A stretch of 64,000 nt of DNA from DATARH01 sp963773625 (lineage in GTDB: Bacteria > Pseudomonadota > Alphaproteobacteria > ATCC43930 > CGMCC-115725), in contig CAVZCJ010000003.1 of assembly GCA_963773625.1 (NCBI GenBank), positions 124,001 to 188,000 of the forward strand, in the 5' to 3' direction. Position numbers and translations under genes: made by a program. Each line of letters opens with the position of its first letter. Position 1 is the stretch's first letter. Below, piece after piece: positions 45,046-53,853 of the stretch. The notes beneath the pieces are model-generated. The model was not told the DNA's origin and ran no database searches. It saw only the letters and a list, made by a program, of their open reading frames with translations.

Positions 45046-45765
45046 CTAGCCGGCTTGCTCGGCGCAGTGTGCCGCGGCCAGTTCGGCGAGGCTGACGAAG
45101 CGGAAGTCGTAATGGACCGAGGGGCCGGCGAGCGGAGTGGCGCCGCCGCTAGCGCCCTGGCGCCGATCAATCCAGGCCGAGGCGAGGCCGGCGCGGTTGG
45201 CCGGGGCGTGGTCGTGGTAGAGGCTCTGCGCGACGTGGAGGATGTGGCTCGGCCGGTAGCCGAGCGCGGCGAGCCGGCTGAGCAGGTAGCGGAAATTGCG
45301 CGGGTCGGGCTTGTAGGAGCCGATGTCCTCGGCGGTGTGGACGGCGTCGAACTCGACCCCGAGCTTTTTGTTGCTGCGCGCGAAACTGGCGCGGTCGACA
45401 TTCGACAGGATGACCAGCTTGAAATGGCGCTTGAGATAGGCGAGGGCGTCGGCCGAGTCCGCGAAGGCCGGCCAGTCGCCGACCGAATTGCCGAAGGCTT
45501 CGGCCTCGGCGTCGTTCGGCGGTACACGCCATTCCTCGGCGAGGTGATGGTGCACTCGGGCGAGGAGTTGCGAGTAAACGAGCGACGGCGTCTCGCGCTC
45601 CTGCGCGCTTTCGGCGGCGCCGAAGGCGGCAAGCGCCGCATCGCGAGATGGCGCATGGGGACAGCGCGCCATTAGCGGCTGGAGCGCCTGCCAGATGCCG
45701 CTTTCCCAGTCGATCAGCGTGCCGTAGCAATCGAAGGTCAGGACCGAGAAATCGCTGAGCCGCAC
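45046..45765 (-). CDS. HAD superfamily hydrolase (haloacid dehalogenase-like)
   Basis: 239 residues, intact. Nucleophile aspartate in LTFDCYGTLIDWESGIW at residue 10, KLVILSNVDRASF, and lysine in DIGSYKPDPRNFRYLLSRLA. The later SSNGWD dehalogenase hallmark is replaced by HVAQSLYHDHAPANRAGLAS, so it is related to, but not a standard, 2-haloacid dehalogenase. GTG start at 45765. Divergent from the amine oxidase gene with a 47-base gap. Confidence 0.85.
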   Translation of the reverse strand: MRLSDFSVLTFDCYGTLIDWESGIWQALQPLMARCPHAPSRDAALAAFGAAESAQERETPSLVYSQLLARVHHHLAEEWRVPPNDAEAEAFGNSVGDWPAFADSADALAYLKRHFKLVILSNVDRASFARSNKKLGVEFDAVHTAEDIGSYKPDPRNFRYLLSRLAALGYRPSHILHVAQSLYHDHAPANRAGLASAWIDRRQGASGGATPLAGPSVHYDFRFVSLAELAAAHCAEQAG

Positions 45766-45812
45766 CGTCGTTCCCCTGGAAGTGCTGGCGGCCGCACCTT
45801 ACCCTAGCCGCC

Positions 45813-47075
45813 ATGGTCAACCTACCCTCCGAGGTCGATGTCGCGGTGATCGGCGCCGGCGCCGCCGGGATCGCCGCGGGGCGGCGACTGGCCGAGGCGG
45901 CCGGCGTCTCGGTGCTGGTGCTGGAGGCGCGCGAGCGCGCCGGCGGGCGCACCTGGACGGTCGAAAAGAACGGGCTGCCGCTCGACCTCGGCGGCGAGTG
46001 GCTGCATTCGGCCGACCGCAACATTCTCGCGCCGTTGGCCGAGGAGCACGGCTTCGAGCTTTATCACCGCCGGCCGGACTGGACGACGCGGCTCAGAAAC
46101 AGCGGCGCGACGCCCGAGGAGGAACAGGACTGGATCGCCGACCGCGAGGCGCATTACTGGGCGATCCACCACGCCGCGCAGGAACCGGACGACCGGCCGG
46201 CGTCATCGGTGTTGCGGCCGGGCGGACGGTGGAACGCCCTTTTCGACGCCACCAGCACCTGGGGCAACGCGGTCGAACTCGAAAAACTCTCGGTCAAGGA
46301 CAACGACCGCTACGAGGATAGCGGGGTCAACTGGCGGGTGCGCAGAGGTTACGGCACGCTGCTCGCGGCGCTGGCCGAGCCCTTGCCGATCGCCCTCGGC
46401 GCGGCGGTATCGCGGATCGATCATCGCGGCCGCGACATTCTGATCGACACCGCGCGCGGCCGGGTCGCGGCGAAGCGCGCGATCGTCGCGGTGCCGACCT
46501 CCATCCTGTCGAGCGAGGCGCTGGCGTTCGATCCGGTGCTGCCGGCGAAACTCGGCGCCGCGAGCGGGCTGCCGCTCGGCCTCGCCGACAAGCTCTTCTT
46601 CCACTTCACCGGCGACATGGACGACCTCGATGCGACCGGGGACATCTTCCTGGTCGGCTCGACGACCAGGCGCAGCACGATGAGCTACCAGGCGCGGCCG
46701 TTCGGCCGACCGGTCATCCAATGCTTCTTCGGCGGCGAGTTCGCCGCGAGCATGGAGCGCGAGGGGTTGGCGGCGATGGCGGCGTTCGCCGCCGACGAGC
46801 TGGCGGCGCTGCGCGGCAACGCCATCCGCAAAGAGCTGACCCCGCTCGCCGCCTCGTCCTGGCGCCGCGACGAATTCGCCCGCGGCTCCTACTCCTACGC
46901 CAGGCCGGGCCACGCCGACGACCGCGCGGTGCTGGGCGCGCCGGTGGACAACCGCCTCTTCTTCGCCGGCGAGGCGACCTCGCTCAATTTCTTCTCGACC
47001 GTGCACGGCGCCTACGAGACCGGCATCGCGGCGGCCGAGGCGGCGCTCGCCAGCTTGAAGGCGCGGGCCGCATGA
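45813..47075 (+). CDS. Flavin amine oxidase family protein
   Basis: 420 residues, intact. Dinucleotide-binding motif VDVAVIGAGAAGIAAGRRLA, then VLVLEARERAGGRTWTVEKN and LDLGGEWLHSADRNILAPLA, all standard for monoamine oxidases. The C-terminal FAD motif RLFFAGEATSLNFFSTVHGA is followed by YETGIAAAEA. Oxidises a primary amine or polyamine. The polyamine transporter genes lie 2 kb downstream on the same strand, which may be related. Ends in ATGA overlap with the small membrane protein. Confidence 0.9.
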   Translation: MVNLPSEVDVAVIGAGAAGIAAGRRLAEAAGVSVLVLEARERAGGRTWTVEKNGLPLDLGGEWLHSADRNILAPLAEEHGFELYHRRPDWTTRLRNSGATPEEEQDWIADREAHYWAIHHAAQEPDDRPASSVLRPGGRWNALFDATSTWGNAVELEKLSVKDNDRYEDSGVNWRVRRGYGTLLAALAEPLPIALGAAVSRIDHRGRDILIDTARGRVAAKRAIVAVPTSILSSEALAFDPVLPAKLGAASGLPLGLADKLFFHFTGDMDDLDATGDIFLVGSTTRRSTMSYQARPFGRPVIQCFFGGEFAASMEREGLAAMAAFAADELAALRGNAIRKELTPLAASSWRRDEFARGSYSYARPGHADDRAVLGAPVDNRLFFAGEATSLNFFSTVHGAYETGIAAAEAALASLKARAA

Positions 47076-47257
47076 TCGGTTTGCTGCTCGCCCTCGGTGT
47101 GGTCATTGTCGGCGCAATTGGATTGTTCGCCGCCGGCGCCCGGCTGAGCGGTCGTCGGTTTGTGGTCATCCCGCCGAGCGACAAGGTCAAGCCGGACCAG
47201 CCGCACCGGCAGGCGATCCACCATTTCGCGTCGGGGGTGTTGCCGCCCTGGCGATAA
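47072..47257 (+). CDS. Small membrane protein, function unknown
   Basis: 61 residues. One N-terminal helix (MIGLLLALGVVIVGAIGLFA), then GARLSGRRFVVIPPSDKVKP and a short HFASGVLPPWR tail. The ATG overlaps the amine oxidase TGA, so translation is coupled and the frame is credible. Not recognised as a known family. Confidence 0.65.
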   Translation: MIGLLLALGVVIVGAIGLFAAGARLSGRRFVVIPPSDKVKPDQPHRQAIHHFASGVLPPWR

Positions 47258-47281
47258 AAAGCATCGAGTAGGGAGGGAGCC

Positions 47282-48520
47282 GTGCAATTCAAGAATCCCT
47301 GGTGGGTCGTGACCGGTGCGGTCACCGGGCTCATCGTCTGCAACGGGCCGGTGCTCGCCTTTACCTTCGGCGTTTTCCTGAAGCCGATCATGGCCGATAT
47401 GGGATGGCAGCGCGGCACCGCCTCGTTCGCGCTGGCGTTCGGAGAGATTTTCGGCGCCGTCACCGTGCCGCTGCTCGGGCTGATGATGGACCGCTGGAGC
47501 ATCCGCCGGGTGGCGTTGCCAGGCATCGTCGCGTTCGCCCTCTGCCTCTGCTTGATGGGGCTGACGCCGCATTCGCTGCCGATCTTTGTCCTGTTCTTCA
47601 CGCTGGTCAGCATCGCCGGCGCGATCCAGACCCCGCTCGGCTACACCAAGGCGATCGCTGCCTGGTTTGACCGGCGGCGCGGGCTGGCGCTCGGCATCGC
47701 GATGGCTGGGGTTGGGATCGGCGGGATGATCGTGCCGCAAGTGGCGCAGGCGCTGATCGCCCATGTCGGCTGGCGCGGCGCCTATGCCGGTCTCGGCGTG
47801 ATGGTGCTGGCGATCGGGCTTCCCGCGGTGGGGTTGTGGGTCCGCGAGCCGCAACCGGGCGAGGGCGAACACCGTATGCGGCACGCAAAGGGGACGGCGC
47901 CGGGGCTGACCGCGCGCGAGGCATTGGGCACCGCGCGGTTCTGGCTGCTGGCCGGAGCATTCTTTCTGGTGGCGATGGCGCTGCTCGGCTCGTCCGCGCA
48001 TGTCGTGCCGCTGCTGACCGATCGCGGCCTCACGCCGGCGGCGGCGACCGCGACGTTCGGGCTGTTTGGGTTGGCGACGCTGACTGGACGCGTGGTGACC
48101 GGTTTTCTCGTCGACCGCGTCTTCGCGCCCTATGTCGCCGCGGTGTTCTGGTTCGCGCCGGTCGCGGGGTTCGCCGCGCTGATTGGCGGCACCGGCCTGA
48201 TACCGGCCGCCGGTGTCTTCCTGATCGGGCTCGGCCTCGGCAGCGAGGTCGATATGCTGGCATTCCTCAACTCGCGCTATTTCGGGCAACGAGCCTTCGG
48301 CCAACTCTACGGCTATTTCTTCATGTCGTTCGCATTGGGGGGCGCGCTGGGCCGGTTTCTCGGCGGCTATCTGTTCGACCTCGCCGGCTCCTACGGTCCG
48401 GCGCTGATCGGGGCGGCGGTGGCGCTGGTCGCGGCAGTCGTACTTCTGGTCCGGCTCGGCGCTTACGTCTACCCGGTCGAGCACGCGATCGAGCCGACGC
48501 TGGCGCCAGAACCGGCCTAA
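47282..48520 (+). CDS. MFS transporter, monocarboxylate/oxalate-like
   Basis: 412 residues with twelve predicted helices, intact. GTG start behind GGGAGGGAG. Between helices 2 and 3 stands the MFS loop MDRWSIRRVALPGIVAFALC. Later features: TPLGYTKAIAAWFDRRRGLA, GLATLTGRVVTGFLVDRVFA, and FMSFALGGALGRFLGGYLFD. This wording fits the oxalate/formate antiporter-like and monocarboxylate branch. The substrate cannot be told. Stop abuts the stop of the histidine phosphatase. Confidence 0.88.
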   Translation: MQFKNPWWVVTGAVTGLIVCNGPVLAFTFGVFLKPIMADMGWQRGTASFALAFGEIFGAVTVPLLGLMMDRWSIRRVALPGIVAFALCLCLMGLTPHSLPIFVLFFTLVSIAGAIQTPLGYTKAIAAWFDRRRGLALGIAMAGVGIGGMIVPQVAQALIAHVGWRGAYAGLGVMVLAIGLPAVGLWVREPQPGEGEHRMRHAKGTAPGLTAREALGTARFWLLAGAFFLVAMALLGSSAHVVPLLTDRGLTPAAATATFGLFGLATLTGRVVTGFLVDRVFAPYVAAVFWFAPVAGFAALIGGTGLIPAAGVFLIGLGLGSEVDMLAFLNSRYFGQRAFGQLYGYFFMSFALGGALGRFLGGYLFDLAGSYGPALIGAAVALVAAVVLLVRLGAYVYPVEHAIEPTLAPEPA

Positions 48521-49126
48521 TCAGTCCACGGGCGGGTGCGGGCGCTGGTTGATCGCGATGACGCGGATGCCGCCCGCGTCGATGCGCGCGGTGCTGATCG
48601 AGCCGGTGGCGACCTCGATCCGCCCGTAGAAATCGAGCGGCATGCCAAGCGCGAAGACCAGCGCGGCGCGGATCACGTCGCCATGGCTGACGACGACGAC
48701 CGCGTCCTCGGGGTGCCGCTCGCGCATCTCGATGAGAGCCTCGACGACGCGGCGCTGGACGTCGCGCATGGTCTCGCCGCCGGGGATGCACGAAATGCTG
48801 CGATGCGCCGCCCATTCCGGCCAGCGCGGGTGCTTGCGCACCTCGTCGAAGGTTTGGCCGGTCCATTCGCCGAAATCGAGCTCGTTGAGATCGTGGTGGG
48901 TTTCCACCGGCAGCGCGAGGCGGCGGCCGATGATCGCGGCGGTCTCCTGAGCGCGGTCGAGCGGGCTTGCGTAGATCGCGGCGATGCCGGCGCTGGCGAG
49001 GCGATCGGCGGCGGCCTGGGCCTCGCCGCGGCCGCGCTCGGAAAGCCCGATTCCGGGCGCGCGGCCGGCGCAGATTTGGCCCTGCACGGCGTGCTCGCCG
49101 TGGCGCAACAAATGGAAGACGGTCAT
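48521..49126 (-). CDS. Histidine phosphatase family protein
   Basis: 201 residues, intact. Phosphoglycerate-mutase-like: the phospho-histidine in FHLLRHGEHAVQGQICAGRA at residue 8, LSERGRGEAQAAADRLASAG, SPLDRAQETAAIIG, ELDFGEWTGQTFDEVRK, and VVVVSHGDVIRAALVFAL with the second histidine. The FGEWTG and GMPL..GRIEVATGS features are like alpha-ribazole phosphatase (CobC), but that assignment is tentative. Confidence 0.87.
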   Translation of the reverse strand: MTVFHLLRHGEHAVQGQICAGRAPGIGLSERGRGEAQAAADRLASAGIAAIYASPLDRAQETAAIIGRRLALPVETHHDLNELDFGEWTGQTFDEVRKHPRWPEWAAHRSISCIPGGETMRDVQRRVVEALIEMRERHPEDAVVVVSHGDVIRAALVFALGMPLDFYGRIEVATGSISTARIDAGGIRVIAINQRPHPPVD

Positions 49127-49188
49127 GGCGCCATCATTAAGCCGGCGAAGATTGACAAGCAACCGGGCGGCTGGTCTATCCGGCGGCG

Positions 49189-50277
49189 ATGCGGGCGATC
49201 GCGACTATAGGTTTGACGCTGTTTGCGGTGGTGTCGGCTGCCCATGCCGAAGCGCCGGAGCTGCATGTCTACAACTGGTCGGACTACATCGCGCCCGACA
49301 CGATCGCCAATTTCACCAGGGAGAGCGGCATCGCCGTCACCTACGATGTCTATGACGGCAACGAGGTGCTCGAAGCCAAGCTGCTCGCCGGCCAGTCCGG
49401 ATACGATGTGGTCGTGCCGTCGGCGAGCCCGTTCATGGCGCGAGAGATCACCGCCGGCGCGTTTCTGACGCTCGACAAGGCGAAGCTGCCAAACCTGAAG
49501 AACCTCGACCCCGCGATGCTGGCGCTGGCGGCCGAGGCCGACCCCGGCAACGCGCATGGCGTGCCCTATCTGTGGAGCGTCACCGGGATCGGCTACAACG
49601 AGGCGCTGGTGGCGAAGGCGCTGGGCGACGGATCACGCGACACGCTGGCGCTGCTGTTCGATCCGGAGAGCGCGAAGAAGCTTTCGCAATGCGGCATCTC
49701 GCTGCTCGACACGCCGCAGGAGGTGTTCCCCGCCGCGCTCGCTTTTCTCGGCCTCGATCCCAAGAGCCGCGATCTTGGCGATCTCGACAAGGCGACGGCG
49801 CTGCTGCTGAAAATCCGGCCCTATGTGCGCAAGTTCCATTCGTCGCAATACATCAACGACCTCGCCAACGGCGACATCTGCATCGCGCTGGGCTATTCGG
49901 GTGACGTGATCCAGGCGCGCAACCGGGCCGCCGAAGCCAAGAACGGGGTCAAGATCACGTTTCGGGTGCCGAAGGAGGGGGCACAGTTTTCGATCGACAT
50001 GCTCGGTATCCCCAAGGACGCGCCGCACCCGGAGAACGCGCTTCGGTTTATCGATTATATCCTGCGGCCGGAGGTCATCGCCGCGATCAGCGACGCGGTC
50101 TCCTATCCCAACCCGAACGCGGCGGCGACCGCGCTGGTCAAGCCGGAGATCCGCGACGATCCCGGCATCTACCCGCCCGACGCGGTGAAGAAACTGTTCT
50201 ATGTCGACCTGCCGGCGCCGCGCGACTACGAGCGCGCCCGCACCCGCGCCTGGAACCGGGTCAAGGCCGGCGGCTGA
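49189..50277 (+). CDS. potF: Spermidine/putrescine ABC transporter, periplasmic binding protein
   Basis: 362 residues. Signal peptide IATIGLTLFAVVSAAHA, then the PotF/PotD family start ELHVYNWSDYIAPDTIANFT. Later: SGYDVVVPSASPFMAREITA, HGVPYLWSVTGIGYNEALVA, YINDLANGDICIALGYSGDV, and PEGAQFSIDMLGI-like KEGAQFSIDMLGIPKDAPHP. Binds polyamines in the periplasm. First gene of an operon with potG, potH and potI in order, and intact. It diverges from the histidine phosphatase. Confidence 0.93.
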   Translation: MRAIATIGLTLFAVVSAAHAEAPELHVYNWSDYIAPDTIANFTRESGIAVTYDVYDGNEVLEAKLLAGQSGYDVVVPSASPFMAREITAGAFLTLDKAKLPNLKNLDPAMLALAAEADPGNAHGVPYLWSVTGIGYNEALVAKALGDGSRDTLALLFDPESAKKLSQCGISLLDTPQEVFPAALAFLGLDPKSRDLGDLDKATALLLKIRPYVRKFHSSQYINDLANGDICIALGYSGDVIQARNRAAEAKNGVKITFRVPKEGAQFSIDMLGIPKDAPHPENALRFIDYILRPEVIAAISDAVSYPNPNAAATALVKPEIRDDPGIYPPDAVKKLFYVDLPAPRDYERARTRAWNRVKAGG

Positions 50278-50287
50278 GCGCGACGCG

Positions 50288-51356
50288 ATGGCGCTGCTCG
50301 AGATCGATGCGGTCAGCAAGAATTTCGGCGCGGTGACTGCGGTCGACGGGGTGTCACTGTCGGTCGGCGAGGGCGAGCTGTTCGCGCTGCTCGGGCCGTC
50401 GGGCTGCGGCAAGACTACGCTCTTGCGCCTCATCGCCGGGTTCGAGACGCCGGACAAAGGCCGCATCGTCATCGACGGCAGCGACGTGACGCAGGTGCCG
50501 CCCTATCGGCGGCCGGTCAACATGATGTTCCAGTCCTATGCGTTGTTCCCGCATCTGGACGTCGCCGGCAACGTCGCGTTCGGGCTGAAGCAGGAGGGCA
50601 TGGAGCGCCGCCGCCGCGAGGCGCGGGTCGCCGAGATGCTGGCGCTGGTGCAGATGTCGGATTACGCGCGGCGCCGGCCGCACGAATTGTCGGGCGGGCA
50701 GAAGCAGCGCGTGGCGCTGGCCCGCGCGCTCGCCAAGATGCCCAAGCTGCTGCTGCTCGACGAGCCGCTGGCGGCGCTCGACCGCAAGCTGCGCGAGGAG
50801 ACGCGGCTCGAGCTGATCGGCATCCAGGAGCGGGTCGGCACCAGCTTCGTGTTCGTCACCCACGACCAGGAAGAGGCTCTCGGCATGGCCTCGCGCATCG
50901 CGGTGATGGACCAGGGCCGCGTCGCGCAGATCGGCAGCGCGGCGGAAATCTACGAGCGGCCCAACTCGCGCTTTGTCGCCGATTTTGTCGGCGCGGTGAA
51001 TTTGTTCGACGGTACGTCTGGTCGCGGGTTTCAACGCGCTGGCGCTCGCGGTGCCGGGCATCGAAGCGCCGGTGCCATTGCCTGAGACGAGCGATTTGCC
51101 CGAAGGATCGGCGGTCGCGCTGGCCGTGCGGCCCGAGAAGCTGCGCCTCTCGGAACGGCCACCGGACGGCATCGCCATCGCCGCGACGGTCGCGTCGACC
51201 AACTATCAGGGCGGGGTCTCGATCGTGCACCTGACGAGCGCGTGGGGGCAGGTGTTGAAGGCGCAGATGGCGAGCGCCGAGGCGTCTGCCTATGAGCGCG
51301 GGGCCTCGCTGTGGGCGAGCTGGGACCCCGCCGACGCGGTGGTCATTACAAGATGA
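50288..51356 (+). CDS. potG: Spermidine/putrescine ABC transporter, ATP-binding protein (one frameshift)
   Basis: About 355 residues. Walker A FALLGPSGCGKTTLLRLIAG, Q-loop MMFQSYALFPHLDVAGNVAF, signature ELSGGQKQRVALARALAK, Walker B KLLLLDEPLAALDRKLRE, and H-loop FVFVTHDQEEALGMASRI. C-terminal TOBE domain with AVALAVRPEKLRLSERPP. One extra base near 51018, between LFDGT and the VAGFNALALAVPG stretch. Ten bases follow the potF stop; ATGA overlaps potH. Confidence 0.92.
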
Positions 51357-52228
51357 CGATCTGGGGCTGGCGGCGGTGGGCGCTGATCGCGCCGCCGTTT
51401 CTGTGGCTCGCGGTGTTTTTCCTGCTGCCACTCGGCGTGGTCGCGGCGATCAGCCTGGCGCAGAGCGCCGACGCGATCCCGCCCTATACGCCACTGGTCA
51501 CGCGCGGGCCGCACGGGCTCGACGTCCATGGCGCGCTTGACAATTACCGGCTGGTCGCCGGCGATCTGCGCGCCTACGCCAACTCCCTCGTCTACGCCGC
51601 GGTGGCGACCGCGTTGTGCCTCATCGTCGGTTATCCGATCGCCTTTGCCATCGCCCGCGCGCCGAAGGCTTGGCGCAACCCGCTGTTGTTCTTCGTGATC
51701 CTGCCGTTCTGGACCAGCCTGTTGATCCGCGTCTATGCGTGGATCGCGATCTTGCAGCCAACCGGCCTCGTCAACCGCGCACTCCACGCGCTCGGCCTCA
51801 TCGATGCGCCGATCCTGCTGATCAACAATAACTTCTCGGTCGTGCTCGGCCTCGTCTACGCCTATCTGCCGTTCATGATCCTGCCGCTCTACGGCAGCCT
51901 GTCGCAGCTGGACGAGAGCCTCCTCGAGGCGGCCGCCGATCTCGGCGCGCGGCCGGCACGGGTGTTTCGCGAGGTGGTGCTGCCGCTGTCGCTGCCGGGG
52001 GTTGCGGCGGGCGCCCTCTTGGTCTTCATCCCGGCGATCGGCGAGTTCGTCATTCCCGATCTGCTGGGCGGGCCAGGCACGCTGATGGTCGGCAAGGTGC
52101 TGTGGCAGGAATTCTTCGACAATGTCGATTGGCCGGCGGCGTCGGCGGTGGCGATGGTGCTGGTGGCGCTGCTGACCGCGCCGCTGCTGATCGCCCAGCG
52201 CGTCCTCGAACGCCAGCGCGCGGCATGA
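51353..52228 (+). CDS. potH: Spermidine/putrescine ABC transporter permease
   Basis: 291 residues, six helices, intact. Start: WALIAPPFLWLAVFFLLPLG. The EAA loop that contacts the ATPase reads LLEAAADLGARPARVFREVV. Also GYPIAFAIARAPKAW and LVYAYLPFMILPLYGSLSQL. Overlaps potG and potI by ATGA at each end, so the subunits are translated in a coupled manner. Confidence 0.92.
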   Translation: MTIWGWRRWALIAPPFLWLAVFFLLPLGVVAAISLAQSADAIPPYTPLVTRGPHGLDVHGALDNYRLVAGDLRAYANSLVYAAVATALCLIVGYPIAFAIARAPKAWRNPLLFFVILPFWTSLLIRVYAWIAILQPTGLVNRALHALGLIDAPILLINNNFSVVLGLVYAYLPFMILPLYGSLSQLDESLLEAAADLGARPARVFREVVLPLSLPGVAAGALLVFIPAIGEFVIPDLLGGPGTLMVGKVLWQEFFDNVDWPAASAVAMVLVALLTAPLLIAQRVLERQRAA

Positions 52229-53052
52229 GCCGGCGGATCACGCCGTTCCGTGCCACCGCGCTCGCGCTCGGCTTCGGGTTTCTCTACCTGCCGATCGCGT
52301 TGCTCGTCACTTATTCGTTCAACGCCTCGCGGCTGGTCGCGGTGTGGGGTGGCTGGTCAGTGCACTGGTATGGCGAGCTCCTCCACGACGACAAGTTTCG
52401 CGGCGCTGCACTGACCAGCCTGAAGATCGGGGTGATGGCCGCGAGCCTGGCGCTGGTTCTCGGCACTTGCGCGGGGCTGGCGATCTCACGCTTCACCCGA
52501 TTCCGCGGCCGGTTTCTGTTCAGCTTCATGCTGCTGGCGCCGCTGGTGGTGCCCGAGGTGATCCTCGGCCTGTCGCTGCTCTTGCTGTTCGTCGCGACGC
52601 AGGCCTGGCTCGGCTGGCCGGCGAGCCGCGGCATCCTCACCGTGACGATCGCGCACGCGACCTTTGGCGCTTGCTTTGTCGCGGTGCTGGTGCGCGCTCA
52701 GCTCGCCGCGTTCGATCGCAGCCTCGAGGAGGCGGCGCTCGACCTCGGCGCTCGGCCGGGAGCCGTGCTGTGGCGGGTGACCTTGCCGGGGATCGCCCCG
52801 GCGCTGGTCTCGGGATGGTTGCTTGCGTTCACGCTGTCGCTCGACGACCTCGTCGTCGCCAGCTTTGTCTCGGGGCCGTCGGCGACGACGCTGCCGATGG
52901 CGGTCTATTCGAGCGTGAGGATCGGCGTGACGCCCGAGATCAATGCTTTGGCGACGGTATTCGTCGCCGTCGTCATCGTCCTTGTCGGGCTTGCTTTTGG
53001 CCTGATCGCCAGGCAGGAGCGGCGGCGGGTGGCGGAAATTCGGTCGTCATAA
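52225..53052 (+). CDS. potI: Spermidine/putrescine ABC transporter permease
   Basis: 275 residues, six helices, intact. Start: ATALALGFGFLYLPIALLVT, then FNASRLVAVWGGWSVHWYGE as in PotI/PotC. EAA loop: SLEEAALDLGARPGAVLWRV. SLDDLVVASFVSGPSATTLP before the last helices is a PotC/I hallmark. The last gene of the transporter operon proper. Confidence 0.92.
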   Translation: MSRRITPFRATALALGFGFLYLPIALLVTYSFNASRLVAVWGGWSVHWYGELLHDDKFRGAALTSLKIGVMAASLALVLGTCAGLAISRFTRFRGRFLFSFMLLAPLVVPEVILGLSLLLLFVATQAWLGWPASRGILTVTIAHATFGACFVAVLVRAQLAAFDRSLEEAALDLGARPGAVLWRVTLPGIAPALVSGWLLAFTLSLDDLVVASFVSGPSATTLPMAVYSSVRIGVTPEINALATVFVAVVIVLVGLAFGLIARQERRRVAEIRSS

Positions 53053-53067
53053 TTGGGGGGAGCGGGC

Positions 53068-53844
53068 ATGCAGCGGCTGCTACGGATTTTTTGGCTGGTT
53101 GCCCTGATCGGGGGAGCCGACACTGCCTCGGCGGCGGGGTTCGACGCCGCGAAGATCGCCGACATCAAGAAGGCTGCCGACGAATTTGTCGCGCTCGGCA
53201 AGGATGCCTACCAGACCGGTCAGCCGCCACGCCAATCCGATCCGGCGGTGAAAAAACTGCTCGACACAATTTTCGACACGAGCGTGCTCGATGGGCCGCC
53301 GCCGGTCACCTTCGCCCAGTTTCTCGACGTCAATAACTGGCTGTTGAATGTGGTCAAAGTCGGGCTCGTTTACGTCACTTCCGGCACCGGCGTCGCCGAT
53401 TTTCTCAACGCGCCGAGGGTCACCTCCAAGCAGCAAGCGCAGATGAACGCCAACGTCATCGCCTTCGCGCTCGAAATGGGGCGTTATTACGACGCCCAGC
53501 TTGCCGTGACCAAGGTCGAGATCGATCTAATCATCGCCGAACTGGCGGCCCATCCCGGCAATTACCAATCGGGAAGCAAGGCGCAGGGCGTCGCCAAAAT
53601 GCGCTCCGGGCTTGCCCAAACTCTCGCCGGCGTGATCGAAACCTTCCAGCTCTCCGGGGTCGATCAGGCCTGGCTGCATGACCGCCTCCCCGCGCTCATC
53701 GCGCTGGCGCCGACCGCGGCCAAGTTCCTCGAACCCGATCAGAAGCGGCAGGTTCACGACCTGGCGACGAAGACCGCCGCGGCGGCCAACGACGACGTTA
53801 TCAAGTCCGGGCTGACGACGTTCGCCCAGGCTCTCGCGCCGTAA
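53068..53844 (+). CDS. Secreted hypothetical protein
   Basis: 258 residues, start ATG 53068 with GGGGAG upstream. Signal peptide LLRIFWLVALIGGADTASAA, then an all-helical protein with no cysteine: AAKIADIKKAADEFVALGKD, FAQFLDVNNWLLNVVKVGLV, MNANVIAFALEMGRYYDAQL, QTLAGVIETFQLSGVDQAWL. Not recognised as a named family. Only 15 bases after potI, so possibly transcribed with the transporter; converges with the CaiB gene. Confidence 0.78.
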   Translation: MQRLLRIFWLVALIGGADTASAAGFDAAKIADIKKAADEFVALGKDAYQTGQPPRQSDPAVKKLLDTIFDTSVLDGPPPVTFAQFLDVNNWLLNVVKVGLVYVTSGTGVADFLNAPRVTSKQQAQMNANVIAFALEMGRYYDAQLAVTKVEIDLIIAELAAHPGNYQSGSKAQGVAKMRSGLAQTLAGVIETFQLSGVDQAWLHDRLPALIALAPTAAKFLEPDQKRQVHDLATKTAAAANDDVIKSGLTTFAQALAP

Positions 53845-53853
53845 CCCGCCGAG

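Noticed and set aside
47012..48484. A 490-codon open frame antisense to the MFS gene
   Set aside because: Composition is typical of an antisense shadow (HRR, DQ, QP repeats) and the MFS protein on the other strand is intact.
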